Shown here piece by piece: positions 25,807 through 37,642 of a DNA stretch of 64,000 nucleotides. The stretch's first letter is position 1, and every line of letters starts with the position of its first letter. Under the pieces are notes generated by a model. That model searched no databases, was not told the origin of the DNA, and saw only the letters and a program-made list of their open reading frames with translations. This DNA comes from Nguyenibacter vanlangensis (GTDB taxonomy: Bacteria > Pseudomonadota > Alphaproteobacteria > Acetobacterales > Acetobacteraceae): the NCBI RefSeq assembly GCF_038719015.1, contig NZ_CP152276.1, positions 692,001 to 756,000 on the forward strand, written 5' to 3'. Position numbers and translations under genes: made by a program.

Positions 25807-28800
25807 ATGGCCGCCGCTTTCCCCCCACCGGACATGCCGCCCGCGCTTGTGGCGCGTCACGGATCGTGCTCGCTGCTGACGCCAGACGGCGAGGTGCTGA
25901 CCCTGCCGGCCGAGGACGCGCTGCGCGCCTTGCGCGACTGGGCGCCGCCGCTGGTGGTGCATGCGCCGCTGACCGCGCGGCGCATGCGCCTGCAATCCCC
26001 GTCACATTTGCCGCCGTGGCTGGACCTGCTGGAACTGTTCCTGTTCGTGCTGCCGGGCCGGACGATTCCGCCGACCGTGCGCGGCCTGGCCCTGGCGCTG
26101 GGGCTGGACGAGGCGCGGATCGGCGCCGGCGAAGCCGACCTGCTGCCCGAGCTGGCCGATATCCTGCTGGACCACGCGACCGCCCTGCGCGCCACGCCGT
26201 CCGGCGAGGAAATGGCCGCCCTGGCGGTCAGGATGGCACGCGCGGGATGGGCGTGGGGGGCGCCGGTGCTGCAGGCCCTGGGGGCGGCGCATCCCCTGCC
26301 GCCCGAAAGGCTGCAGCCGGGCGACGCCATCCGCGTGTGGCGCCGGCTGCCGAAATGGGAGGAGACCGCCCCCCGCCCCTCCCCGTCCAACCATCCGGTA
26401 TCCGCCGCCGATGCGCGGCGCCGGCTGGCCGAGATGCTGGGGCCCCAGGCGGAAAGCCGTGCGGGACAGGCCGATTTCGCCGGGGCGGCCAGCGCGGCCT
26501 TCGCGCCCAGGATGGTGCGGGGCGATCCGCACATGGTGCTGGCCGAGGCCGGGACCGGCACGGGCAAGACGCTGGGCTATGTCGCGCCGGCCAGCCTGTG
26601 GGCGGAACGCAATGGCGGGACGGTGTGGATCAGCACCTATACCCGCCACCTGCAGCGGCAGATCGAGGGCGAGCTGGCGCGCCTGTATCCCGATCCGGCG
26701 GTGCGGCGGCGGCACGTGGTGCTGCGCAAGGGGCGCGAGAATTATCTGTGCCTGCTGAACATGGAAGAGGCGGTGAATATCGCCGCCAGCCGCCCCGGCG
26801 CGTCGGGCGCCACCGTCGCGCTGTCGATGATCGCGCGCTGGGCCGGGGCGACGGCGGATGGCGATCTGACGGGCGGTGACCTGCCCGGATGGTTCGGCGA
26901 CCTGTTCGGGCGCGGCATGCTGGCCGGAATCGCCGACCGGCGGGGCGAGTGCATCCATGGCGCCTGCCCGCATTACCAGCGCTGTTTCGTCGAACATTCG
27001 ATTCGGCGCGCGCGGGAGGCCGACCTGGTGATCGCCAACCATGCGCTGGTGATGGCCCAGGCCGCCTGGCATGCGATGGACGGCGACGGCGCGACGGACG
27101 AGGACAATGTTCCCACCCGCTATGTGTTCGACGAGGGACATCATGTGCTGGATGCCGCCGACGGTGCGTTTTCAGTCGAGCTGTCGGGGCTGGAGGCGGC
27201 CGAACTGCGCCGCTGGCTGCTGGGGGCGGAGGGCGCGCGGTCGCGCGCGCGGGGGCTGAAGCGCCGGCTGGACGACCTGGTCGTCGGGCTGCCGCGGCTG
27301 GAGGCGCCGCTGGAGGCGGTGCTGCAGGCGGCGCACGCGCTGCCGCCGCCGGGATGGTCCGCCAGGCTGTCGGCGGTTCTGGCGGCGGTTCCGCCGGCCG
27401 CGCATTGCGAACCGGACACCCTGCCGCCGGATGCCGTCCTGCCGGGCGCCGCCTTGCCGATGGCGGTCAAGGCCGAATCCGAGGCCGCGCTGCCCAATCC
27501 ATGCGAGAGGCTGCTGCATGTGCTGGCATGCCAGGCATTGGCCCGGTCGGCCGGGAGTTGGGGCGGGGGCGCCGACGCGGGCGGGCACCGGCCGGGCGGG
27601 GCGATGCCCGGCGCGATCGAGTGCGACCTGCGTCCGCTGTCGGACGAAGCCGGCCCCGCGGCGGCCGCCCTGGCGCGCGCGCTGGACCGGCTGGCCGTCG
27701 CGCTGCGCACGCTGGTGGAGCGCTTGCTGGAGCGGCTGGAGGACGATGCGGGCGAACTGGATGCCCCGACGCGCGAGCGGATCGAGGCCGCCATTCGTAC
27801 CCTACGCCGCCGCGCCCTGTCGCGGGTGGACGGATGGGTCGCCATGCTGCGCGCGCTGGAACAGACGGACGGCGAGGCGTCCGGCGGCACGCCGCAGCAT
27901 GTCGATTTCATCCGGCTGGACCGGCGCGACGGCCAGCGCCCCGGCGAGCAGGATGTCGGGCTGCATCGCCACTGGCTGGACCCCACCGTACCGTTCGCCG
28001 CCGTGCTGGCCGCGCCTGCCCACGGCATCGTGATGACGTCGGCGACGCTGCGCGACCAGAATGGGCATGGCGAGGCCGGCCGGGACGAGCCCGAGGCGGC
28101 CGAACGGGCGTGGGAGGCGGCGGAGGCGCGTACCGGCGCCAGCCACCTGCCGTCGCCCGCGTTGCGGGCCGCCCTGGCCAGCCCGTTCGATTATCGCCAG
28201 CAGAGCCGCGCCTTTATCGTGACCGACGTGGCGCATGACGATATCGGGTCGCTGGCCGGGGCCTATCGGACCCTGTTCCTGGCGGCCGGCGGCGGGGCGC
28301 TGGGGTTGTTCACGGCGATTTCGCGGCTGCGCGCGGTGCATCAGCGCCTGTCGCAACCACTGGAGGATGCGGGCCTGCCGCTCTATGCCCAGCATGTCGA
28401 CGGCATGGACAACGCGACCCTGGTCGACATCTTCCGCTCGGAAGCCAATTCCTGCCTGCTGGGCACGGATGCGATGCGTGACGGGGTGGACGTGCCGGGC
28501 CGGTCGCTGCGGCTGGTCGTCTTCGAACGGGTGCCCTGGCCCCGGCCGGATATCCTGCATCGCGAGCGGCGTACCCATCTTTCCGGCGGGGCGCCGGGCG
28601 AATATGACGACCGGATCGCGCGGCTGCGCCTGCGGCAGGCTTTCGGGCGGCTGATCCGCGCCGGCGGCGATCGTGGCGTGTTCGTCCTGCTGGACCGGCG
28701 GGCGCCGTCGCGCCTGATGTCGGCCTTTCCGGACGGCGTCGCGGTGCGGCGCGCCGGCCTGCGGGACGTAGCGCAGGAAATCGAGGCCTTCGTGCGCCGG

Positions 28801-28833
28801 CGCGATGGAAACCCCGATGCGCCGGCATCCTGA
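25807..28833 (+). CDS. DinG/XPD-type ATP-dependent DNA helicase
   Basis: Superfamily 2 helicase of 1008 aa, related to DinG and the XPD iron-sulphur helicases, acting in DNA repair or R-loop removal. Walker A is AEAGTGTGKT near residue 250, and the DEAH-like box is DEGHH near residue 442. Cysteines in NYLCLLN and GECIHGACPHYQRCF, placed between motifs I and II, could bind the [4Fe-4S] cluster of this family. C-terminal motifs include LLGTDAMRDGVDVPGRSLRLVVFERVPWPRPD and RLRQAFGRLIRAGGDRG. The first 230 residues form a family-specific extension. It is divergent from lysK with about 130 bases between the starts. Confidence 0.9.
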   Translation: MAAAFPPPDMPPALVARHGSCSLLTPDGEVLTLPAEDALRALRDWAPPLVVHAPLTARRMRLQSPSHLPPWLDLLELFLFVLPGRTIPPTVRGLALALGLDEARIGAGEADLLPELADILLDHATALRATPSGEEMAALAVRMARAGWAWGAPVLQALGAAHPLPPERLQPGDAIRVWRRLPKWEETAPRPSPSNHPVSAADARRRLAEMLGPQAESRAGQADFAGAASAAFAPRMVRGDPHMVLAEAGTGTGKTLGYVAPASLWAERNGGTVWISTYTRHLQRQIEGELARLYPDPAVRRRHVVLRKGRENYLCLLNMEEAVNIAASRPGASGATVALSMIARWAGATADGDLTGGDLPGWFGDLFGRGMLAGIADRRGECIHGACPHYQRCFVEHSIRRAREADLVIANHALVMAQAAWHAMDGDGATDEDNVPTRYVFDEGHHVLDAADGAFSVELSGLEAAELRRWLLGAEGARSRARGLKRRLDDLVVGLPRLEAPLEAVLQAAHALPPPGWSARLSAVLAAVPPAAHCEPDTLPPDAVLPGAALPMAVKAESEAALPNPCERLLHVLACQALARSAGSWGGGADAGGHRPGGAMPGAIECDLRPLSDEAGPAAAALARALDRLAVALRTLVERLLERLEDDAGELDAPTRERIEAAIRTLRRRALSRVDGWVAMLRALEQTDGEASGGTPQHVDFIRLDRRDGQRPGEQDVGLHRHWLDPTVPFAAVLAAPAHGIVMTSATLRDQNGHGEAGRDEPEAAERAWEAAEARTGASHLPSPALRAALASPFDYRQQSRAFIVTDVAHDDIGSLAGAYRTLFLAAGGGALGLFTAISRLRAVHQRLSQPLEDAGLPLYAQHVDGMDNATLVDIFRSEANSCLLGTDAMRDGVDVPGRSLRLVVFERVPWPRPDILHRERRTHLSGGAPGEYDDRIARLRLRQAFGRLIRAGGDRGVFVLLDRRAPSRLMSAFPDGVAVRRAGLRDVAQEIEAFVRRRDGNPDAPAS

Positions 28834-28918
28834 TACACCGGCATGAAGATAGGGAGGACGTCATCCGTCCCCCCTGCCGTCTGGTCGTCGGCCCCTGTCC
28901 CTCGGTCGAGGGAAAGGG

Positions 28919-29122
28919 TCAGAGCGGCTTGATGTCGGACGCCGCCGCCTTGCCGCGCTCGGTCACGACTTCGTAGCTGACGCGCTGGTTTTCAGCCAGG
29001 CCGCGCAGGCCCGCCGCCTGGACGGCGGTAATGTGCACGAACACGTCCTTGCCGCCATCCTCGGGCATGATGAATCCGTAGCCCTTGGTCGCGTTGAACC
29101 ACTTTACTGTTCCGGTCGCCAT
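28919..29122 (-). CDS. cold-shock domain protein
   Basis: Single-stranded nucleic acid binding protein of 67 aa made of one cold-shock domain. RNP1 is KGYGFI, RNP2 is VFVHI, preceded by [14 protein letters not shown] 29122 is used; a GTG two codons upstream sits closer to an AAGGA site and could be the real start. It is a monocistronic gene with a long upstream gap, as is usual for csp genes with structured leaders. Whether it is cold-induced cannot be told. Confidence 0.95.
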   Translation of the reverse strand: MATGTVKWFNATKGYGFIMPEDGGKDVFVHITAVQAAGLRGLAENQRVSYEVVTERGKAAASDIKPL

Positions 29123-29294
29123 AGTCACGTTATCCTTGGCTTTTTCGGCCCCTTGGCCGCGTCGATCAATGCCTGTCCATCGCGCACGTCAGCAGGCCGG
29201 AAAGTTCCGGCCCGCTGTCCGTTGCGATGCAGTCCAGTTTATGGGCGCACGGATGGTCCCCGTTTGTCAAACCATGACAACCGCTGGACCCACT

Positions 29295-29339
29295 TAAAAA
29301 ATAAGTAAAAAGAAGGCCGCCCGCGAACGGACGGCCTTC
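29295..29339 (-). terminator. rho-independent terminator of groESL
   Basis: Twelve-base stem arms at 29312-29323 and 29328-29339 pair around CGAA with one G-U wobble. On the minus strand the hairpin is followed by a U-rich stretch. It lies about 65 bases past the groEL stop. Confidence 0.95.
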
Positions 29340-29405
29340 CTGTCTCCGGTTGGTCCGGCACTGGTCCGGGGCGGAAACCCGCCGCCGGACCGGCGATCAT
29401 GGATC

Positions 29406-31076
<1,671 letters not shown>

Positions 31077-31100
31077 TCAGAAAGAAACGGAACCGCGATC

Positions 31101-31391
31101 TCAGCCGATCACGCCCATGATGTCGCTTTCCTTCATGATCAGCAGCTCCTCGCCATTGATCTTCACTTCGGTGCCCGACCACTTGCCGAACAGCACCTTG
31201 TCGCCCGCCTTGACGTCCAGGGCGACGATCTGTCCCTGCTCGTTCCGCGCGCCGGGGCCGACCGAGATGATCTCGCCTTCCATCGGCTTTTCCTTGGCGG
31301 TGTCGGGGATGATGATGCCGCCGGCCGTCTTCTCCTCGCCGGTCAGGCGACGGACGACCACGCGGTCATGCAGGGGACGAAAGTTCGTCAT
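31101..31391 (-). CDS. groES: co-chaperonin GroES
   Basis: Ten-kDa co-chaperonin of 96 aa that caps GroEL. The N-terminus [15 protein letters not shown], the mobile loop [18 protein letters not shown] and the [16 protein letters not shown] block are canonical. Start at 31391; a longer open frame to 31490 runs back into the operator and is not coding. It is the first gene of groESL, behind a CIRCE element and a good sigma-70-like promoter. Confidence 0.98.
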   Translation of the reverse strand: MTNFRPLHDRVVVRRLTGEEKTAGGIIIPDTAKEKPMEGEIISVGPGARNEQGQIVALDVKAGDKVLFGKWSGTEVKINGEELLIMKESDIMGVIG

Positions 31392-31474
31392 TATGGATCG
31401 CTCCACATCAAAAAAGGTAACGCCCTTGAATAAGCAACGCCACCGGTTTGGCGCGCGCGCCAGGCCGCATCGCT

Positions 31475-31501
31475 TTGGCACTCTCCGCATGAGAGTGCCA
31501 A
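31475..31501 (-). promoter_or_regulatory. CIRCE operator for HrcA
   Basis: TTGGCACTC, nine bases, then GAGTGCCAA: a perfect nine-bp inverted repeat matching the CIRCE consensus apart from G for A at one symmetric position. It sits 84 bases before groES and just downstream of the promoter, where HrcA would block transcription of groESL until heat shock. Confidence 0.96.
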
Positions 31502-31505
31502 CGAA

Positions 31506-31534
31506 CAGTTAGGATCAGCCCCGTTTCGTGTCAA
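31506..31534 (-). promoter_or_regulatory. sigma-70-like groESL promoter
   Basis: On the minus strand a perfect -35 TTGACA (31534-31529) is followed after 17 bases by TAACTG (31511-31506). The start point would fall at the edge of the CIRCE element, the usual layout for HrcA control. The -10 match is only moderate. Confidence 0.75.
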
Positions 31535-31672
31535 GCTTTGGCAGCACTTTCTTTCGGTGACTGCCAAGATTTTGAAGATAAAGAATTTTTGTTGAATATC
31601 TCGAGACGGGTCTGGCAGGCTGGGTCGACCCGGACGAAGGGGGACGGGTCGTGAGGATACAAGGAGGCGCCC

Positions 31673-31933
31673 ATGACCCTGCGGCTTCAGCTTCGCGATT
31701 ATCGCCTGACCACTGCCGAGATTCTCTATCGCCTGCCGGACCACCCCGCCCTGCTCCAGACCTATATCTGGCAGAACATGGACATGGCCCCGTCCTTTCC
31801 GGAACTGCGCCGCTTCCTGGATTTCTGGACGCGGTCGCTGGATGGGCGGCTGCATTCGGTGCGGGTCGCCCAGCAGGCGCGCCTGGCCGTGCCGTCGGTG
31901 CGCCATGCCGGCGCGTGGCTGACCATTCATTGA
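31673..31933 (+). CDS. usg: Usg family protein
   Basis: Protein of 86 aa belonging to the small alphaproteobacterial Usg family. It shows the family blocks DYRLTTAEILYRLPDHPALLQTYIWQ and FPELRRFLDFWTRSLDGRLHSVRVA. The name comes from a gene near a trp cluster in other bacteria; the function is unknown. GGAGG lies five bases before the start. It is divergent from groES. Confidence 0.88.
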   Translation: MTLRLQLRDYRLTTAEILYRLPDHPALLQTYIWQNMDMAPSFPELRRFLDFWTRSLDGRLHSVRVAQQARLAVPSVRHAGAWLTIH

Positions 31934-31971
31934 CGTCCCGACGATGTCCCGGCCGACGGCTTCGGGACGGA

Positions 31972-32172
31972 TCAGTCCTGCCCGGGTGCGTCCGGCGCAT
32001 CGTCGCGGCGCGCGCCGTCCAGCGTGCGCGCCAGGTGTTCGGCCTGCTGCCGCTGCAGGTCGCGCGCGCCGCGCGTGCGCCCGTGCAGGGCACGGTTTTC
32101 GGCCGCGACAGCCGCTTTCTGCTGCCGGTCCCGGCGTTTGCGTTCGCGCCGGAGGTTGACGACATTGCTCAT
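31972..32172 (-). CDS. DUF4169 family protein
   Basis: Small, very basic protein of 66 aa starting MSNVVNLRRERKRRDRQQK, a hallmark of the DUF4169 family found in alphaproteobacteria. The rest is helical and charged, likely coiled. No function is known. It lies downstream of mtnP on the same strand with a 43-base gap, so it may be in the same transcript. Confidence 0.82.
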   Translation of the reverse strand: MSNVVNLRRERKRRDRQQKAAVAAENRALHGRTRGARDLQRQQAEHLARTLDGARRDDAPDAPGQD

Positions 32173-32215
32173 GCGACACCTGTAACGCCGGACATCCGCG
32201 CCGGACGAAGGGAGA

Positions 32216-33122
<907 letters not shown>

Positions 33123-33133
<11 letters not shown>

Positions 33134-33890
33134 TGGACCAGATTCTCCGTTTCAGAACGAATGTCAGGACGGCCAGGAACAGCAGGTAGAGCGTGACCTG
33201 CACCCCCAGGCGATGGCGTTCGGCCAGGTGGGGATATGCCGCCCAGGCGAGGAAATTGGTGACGTCACGGGCTTCCTGCGCCGTGGTTGCGGCCGTGCCG
33301 TCGGTAAAGGCGACCTGCCCGTCATGCAAGGGCGGCGGCATGGAGATTTCCGCATTGGCGGCATAGGGGTTGTAGAACGCGCCGGGATGGCTGGGCCGGT
33401 AGCCGGCGGGCGGCTGCGCGCCATAGCCGGTCAGCAGCGCGTAGATCCGGTCGGGGCCGCCCGGATAGACCAGGGCCAGGCGCGACTGGTCGGGGGGGAC
33501 GGCGCCGCCATTGGCCGCCGCCGCGGCCTGGGGACTGGCGAAGGGTGCACGGAAATGATCGGCCGCGGTGGCCGGGCGGGTGACCGGCCGCCCCTGGTCG
33601 TCGGTGCCGCCGGGCACGCGTTGGCCGGCCGCGATCTGCCGCACCTGTTCGTCCGTCAGGCCGAGCGCCGCGAGGTCGCCATAGGTCAGCGCGTTCATGG
33701 CGTGGCAGGCCGAGCAGACCTGGGCATAGACCGCATAGCCGCGCTGGACCGACGCCATGTCGAAATGCCCGAGTGGCCCCTCGAATCCCCAATGGAGGTG
33801 CCGGGGCGCGGCATAGGGCGCTGACTGGGCATGGACGGCGGCAGGGGACGCCAGGAACAGCAGCGCGGCGAGCCGCGCCGTCGGCCGCAT
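33123..33890 (-). CDS. petC: cytochrome c1 of a bc1-type complex
   Basis: Membrane-anchored c-type cytochrome of 255 aa. It has a signal peptide (cleavage near HAQ-SA), the haem site CSACH in YAQVCSACHAMNALTYGDLA, the axial methionine in NAEISMPPPLHDG, and a C-terminal membrane helix (TLYLLFLAVLTFVLKRRIW). These follow the cytochrome c1 plan closely. Start 33890 is two bases past the cytochrome b stop. The downstream mtnP gene begins inside its last codons. No Rieske gene is nearby, so the make-up of the complex is uncertain. Confidence 0.92.
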
Positions 33891-33892
33891 CG

Positions 33893-35131
33893 TCACAGGT
33901 CGCGGTCCAGCGCGGCGGCGATGCCGTCCGGCAGGACGATCCGCCGTTCGGTCCGCGCCGACAATGGCAGAAGTACCAGGAAATGCGCGAAATAATAGAC
34001 CACCGCCAGGCGCCCCACGACCATCCAGCCGCCTTCGGCATGGTGGCGGCCGACCAGGCCCAGAAGCACGAAGCACAGCACCAGCAGCCCCATGCAGACC
34101 CGGTAGAACGGACGGAAGCGCGCCGAGCGGATGGGGGACGTGTCCAGCCAGGGCACCAGGAACAGGACCAGGATGGACCCCATCGCCGCCAGCAGGCCGC
34201 CGAATTTCGAGGGAACGGATTGCAGCATCCCGTAGAAAGGCAGGAAATACCATGCGGGTTCGATGTCGGCGGGCGTATGCAGCGGGTTGGCCGGGCGGAA
34301 ATTCTCGGCCTCGAACACCAGGCCGGGCATGAAGAAGATCAGGGCGGCGAACAGCACGCCGAACAGGACCAGGCCCAGCGCATCCTTGCTGGTATAGTAC
34401 GGATGGAAGGGGACCGTCTCGTCCGGCGTCCTGGGTTCGATGCCCAGCGGGTTGTTCGAACCGGTGAAATGCAGCGCCGCGACATGCACCACGACCACGC
34501 CCAGCACGCCGAAGGCCACGACCATGTGCAGGATGAAGAACCGGTGCAGCGAGACGTCGCCCGGCGCATCGCCGCCCTGCAGGACATGTTCCAGCCCGGG
34601 CCCGATGAACGGGATCGCGTCCACCGCCTTGCCCGCCACATCGGCGCCCCAATAGGACATCTGGCCCCACGGGAGCACGTAGCCGGCAAAGGCGGCGACC
34701 ATGACCATGAGCAGCAGCACCAGCCCCGTCAGCCACAGGATTTCACGCGGGCGCTTGTACGAGCCGTAATAGAGGCCCCGGAAGAGATGCACGTAGAGCG
34801 CCGCCAGGAACAGGCTGGCGCCCCCGGCGTGAACGGCGCGCAGCAGCCAGCCGCTGGGCAACTGGCGCTCGATCGCCTCGACCGACGCGAAGGCACCGGC
34901 CGCGGTCGGCGTGTAGTTCACGGCCAGGAAGATTCCCGTCGCCAGCATGATCAGCAGCATGACGGTCAGGATCGCGCCGAAATTCCATAATCCGTTGAGA
35001 TTGATGGGCATCCGGTATTCGACATATTCCTTGCGGAAGCCCGAGACGACCGGCAGGCGGGCATCGAGCCAGGCGAGCACGCCGCCCTTGTCCCGCGCGT
35101 TCGCGGCGTCGCCGGACCCTGCGTCGCTCAT
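33893..35131 (-). CDS. petB: cytochrome b of a bc1-type complex, with altered Qo motif
   Basis: Inner-membrane di-haem cytochrome b of 412 aa with eight helices. Haem-ligand histidine pairs are visible in VHAGGASLFLAALYVHLFRG and HRFFILHMVVAFG with VVVVHVAALHFTGSNN, and YYGSYKRPRE follows as expected. The Qo-site motif, PEWY in nearly all bc1 complexes, reads PAWY here (Ala293), within ADIEPAWYFLPFYGML. The glutamate it replaces takes part in quinol oxidation. The start at 35131 has AAGGATAGGG upstream. The gene is directly followed by the cytochrome c1 gene, but no Rieske iron-sulphur gene precedes it: hemF lies there, divergent. Confidence 0.93.
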   Translation of the reverse strand: MSDAGSGDAANARDKGGVLAWLDARLPVVSGFRKEYVEYRMPINLNGLWNFGAILTVMLLIMLATGIFLAVNYTPTAAGAFASVEAIERQLPSGWLLRAVHAGGASLFLAALYVHLFRGLYYGSYKRPREILWLTGLVLLLMVMVAAFAGYVLPWGQMSYWGADVAGKAVDAIPFIGPGLEHVLQGGDAPGDVSLHRFFILHMVVAFGVLGVVVVHVAALHFTGSNNPLGIEPRTPDETVPFHPYYTSKDALGLVLFGVLFAALIFFMPGLVFEAENFRPANPLHTPADIEPAWYFLPFYGMLQSVPSKFGGLLAAMGSILVLFLVPWLDTSPIRSARFRPFYRVCMGLLVLCFVLLGLVGRHHAEGGWMVVGRLAVVYYFAHFLVLLPLSARTERRIVLPDGIAAALDRDL

Positions 35132-35148
35132 GACCCTATCCTTGTCCT

Positions 35149-35184
35149 TCCAGTTCGCCGCCCAGTTCACTGCCCAGTTCGCCG
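35149..35184. repeat. three tandem 12-bp units upstream of the cytochrome b gene
   Basis: TCCAGTTCGCCG, CCCAGTTCACTG and CCCAGTTCGCCG follow each other without gap, in the space between the divergent cytochrome b and hemF genes. They lie 18 bases before the cytochrome b start, that is within its leader or promoter. Confidence 0.85.
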
Positions 35185-35308
35185 CGCGGCACCGGTTCTG
35201 CCTGCCTTCCATACCGGCGAGCGAGGGTTCCTTGCAATCATTGGCGCAAACAGGCACCCGTATTGCCGCGCCCGACACGGCCCGCGACCGAGATGAGAGG
35301 CATTGGCT

Positions 35309-36226
35309 ATGAACGAACCCCGCGCGTCCATTCCCCGCGACATGCTGGCCCATGACGCGCTCAAGGACCCGGCCCGCGCATGGTTCGAGGCATTGCGCGA
35401 CCGGATCTGCGACGCGTTCGAGCAGATCGAGCGCGCGGCGGAGGACGTGCAGACCCTGCCCGGACGGACCGCGCCCGGCAGTTTCACGCGCACGCCCTGG
35501 GACCGGACGAACGAGGACGGATCGCCCGGCGGCGGCGGGGTGATGAGCCTGATGCGCGGGCGGGTGTTCGAGAAGGTGGGGGTCAACGTCTCGACCGTAA
35601 CGGGCGTGTTCAGCCCGGAATTCCGCGGCACCATCCCGGGGGCGGCCGAGGATCCGCGCTTCTTTGCCACGGGGATCAGCCTGGTGGCGCATATGAGCAA
35701 CCCGCTGGTGCCGGCGGCGCATTTCAACACGCGGCTGATCGTCACGACCGAGGGCTGGTTCGGCGGCGGCGGCGACATCACCCCGATGTTCCCCGACAGC
35801 CCCGCAGCGCAGGCGGATGCCGCGCGGTTCCATGCCGGGTTCCGCGCGGCGTGCGACCGGCACGACCCGGCCTATTACCCGCGCTTCAAGCAATGGTGCG
35901 ACGAATATTTCTTCCTGCCGCATCGCGGCGAGCCGCGCGGCCTGGGCGGGATTTTCTATGACCGGCTGGACAGCGGCGACGCCGACGCCGACTTCGCCTT
36001 CACCCGCGACGTGGGGCTGGCGTTCCTGGAGACCTATCCCGCCCTTGTCCGCGACCGGATGGCGGCACGCTGGACCGCGGCGCAACGCGAGGCGCAACTG
36101 GTGCGGCGGGGCCGCTATGTGGAGTTCAACCTGATCCACGACCGCGGCACATTGTTCGGGTTGAAGACCGGCGGAAACACCGAAGCGATCCTGATGAGTC
36201 TTCCCCCCGAGGCCCGCTGGCCGTAA
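35309..36226 (+). CDS. hemF: oxygen-dependent coproporphyrinogen III oxidase
   Basis: Cytosolic enzyme of 305 aa that decarboxylates two propionates of coproporphyrinogen III using oxygen, late in haem synthesis. Family blocks are [66 protein letters not shown] and the C-terminal [20 protein letters not shown] with SLPPEARW. The ATG at 35309 is used. It is divergent from the cytochrome b/c1 genes, which need haem. Confidence 0.97.
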   Translation: MNEPRASIPRDMLAHDALKDPARAWFEALRDRICDAFEQIERAAEDVQTLPGRTAPGSFTRTPWDRTNEDGSPGGGGVMSLMRGRVFEKVGVNVSTVTGVFSPEFRGTIPGAAEDPRFFATGISLVAHMSNPLVPAAHFNTRLIVTTEGWFGGGGDITPMFPDSPAAQADAARFHAGFRAACDRHDPAYYPRFKQWCDEYFFLPHRGEPRGLGGIFYDRLDSGDADADFAFTRDVGLAFLETYPALVRDRMAARWTAAQREAQLVRRGRYVEFNLIHDRGTLFGLKTGGNTEAILMSLPPEARWP

Positions 36227-36523
36227 TGTCCCGTCTTCGCCGCCGGAGGGGCGCCCCCAGCACCTGCCCCGGCACCTGCCATAGACTCGCCCCATTTCGG
36301 TGCCAGATGGTTGCTGGAATGGCGCTGGTGTCCCGCCCCGCGGAATTCATATGATGAATTTCGAGATCAGCAGGACATACGGTCGTTGATTTAACTAGTG
36401 TCCGCCATGACCGTGAAATCCCCGGGATTTCAGGTTCGGGGCACTAGGCATGGAGATGCCGATCTTGCCCCCAATTCGGCCCGTTTTCATTCAGTTTTCC
36501 CGATCCGGGCGGGCGTAGAGACG

Positions 36524-37615
36524 ATGCGCCGGCGCCAGTTCCTCGCCACGGCGGGCCTTGCGATGCTCGGGACCATGGGGGCGGCCCGCGCGGCCGGCAC
36601 GCTGCGGAATATCGCCGAGATCGTGCCCGCCGGCGGGGTGATCGCCGATCCCAGCCTGCTGGTGGCGGGCGGAGCCGAGAGCGAAGCGGGCAAATGGGGC
36701 GGCGTGCTGTCCGACGCGCTGGCCCGGGGCCTGGGCCAGCCGGCGCCCCTGCCGCGGCACCTGACCAGCGGCCAGGACGGGGTGACGGGCGCCAACCTGT
36801 TCGATACCCAGACCGTACCCGACGGCACCACGGCCCTGCTGGTGCCGGGGGCGGCGCTGACGGCCGCGCTGGCCGGCGACCCGCGGGCGCATTTCGATTT
36901 CGGCCGCTGGGTACCGCTGATGATGAGCCTGCTGTCGCCCGTGGTGGTGGGGCGGGTGGAGCTGCATCGCACCCTGCGCGACCTGGTGCGCGATCGTCCG
37001 GTGCGGGTGGCGGTGTCGGCCGCCAATTCCGGAATCGCGCTGGCGACGCTGCTGGCGATGAATGTGTTCGGCCTGCGCCCGGTGCCGGTGCCGGGCTTCG
37101 GCAGCCGGAACGATGCGCTGGCGGCCCTGGCAGACGGACGGGTGGACGTGGTGCAACTGTCCGACCCGATGCCGCCGCGCGACCAGGCCGCCCTGTTCGA
37201 TGCGCTGGCCGGCGGCGGCGCGGTGCCGTTGTTCACCCTGTCGGACGCGGTGCCGGTCGCGGCGGGCGGCCATGCGGTGCCGACCATGGCGGCACGCTTC
37301 GCCCAGGAGCGGGGCCGCGCGCCGAGCGGGCTGCTGTATGAGGCGTGGAAGGTCGTGGCCGCCGCCGCGTCGCTGGACGTGGCGCTGGTCCTGCCGATGC
37401 TGACCCCGCCCGCGCAGGTCGCCGGCTGGCGCCATGCCGTGTCGATGGCGCAGGAGAGCGGCGCCGTGGCGGCCCTGACGGCCGGCAATGGCCGCAAGCT
37501 GGTCGCCGGGCCGGATTGCGGGCCCCGCCTGCGCGACATGACCGGCGAGATTTCCGCCGTCCTGACGCTGCGCCGCTGGCTGGCCGTCCATACGCCGGAA
37601 TGGCGCCTGGGCTGA
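36524..37615 (+). CDS. exported Bug/TctC-like substrate-binding protein
   Basis: Periplasmic protein of 363 aa with a twin-arginine-like leader MRRRQFLATAGLAMLG and a likely cleavage after ARAAG. The mature part resembles binding proteins of tripartite tricarboxylate transporters (Bug family): VTGANLFDTQTVPDGTTALLVPGAAL corresponds to their GxxGAN...PDGxTLL region, and VAVSAANSGIAL and SRNDALAALADGRVD to later blocks. Overall similarity is weak and the ligand unknown. No TctA/TctB membrane genes are adjacent, which is common for Bug proteins. Start 36524 is chosen for the signal peptide; a longer frame from 36398 is unlikely. It converges on the iron ABC transporter genes. Confidence 0.65.
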   Translation: MRRRQFLATAGLAMLGTMGAARAAGTLRNIAEIVPAGGVIADPSLLVAGGAESEAGKWGGVLSDALARGLGQPAPLPRHLTSGQDGVTGANLFDTQTVPDGTTALLVPGAALTAALAGDPRAHFDFGRWVPLMMSLLSPVVVGRVELHRTLRDLVRDRPVRVAVSAANSGIALATLLAMNVFGLRPVPVPGFGSRNDALAALADGRVDVVQLSDPMPPRDQAALFDALAGGGAVPLFTLSDAVPVAAGGHAVPTMAARFAQERGRAPSGLLYEAWKVVAAAASLDVALVLPMLTPPAQVAGWRHAVSMAQESGAVAALTAGNGRKLVAGPDCGPRLRDMTGEISAVLTLRRWLAVHTPEWRLG

Positions 37616-37642
37616 AGACCCGGCTCGGCCGGCATTCCGCCC

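Noticed and set aside
35149..35184. Start of a CRISPR-like array
   Set aside because: The units are contiguous with no spacers and only 12 bp long; no cas gene is present.
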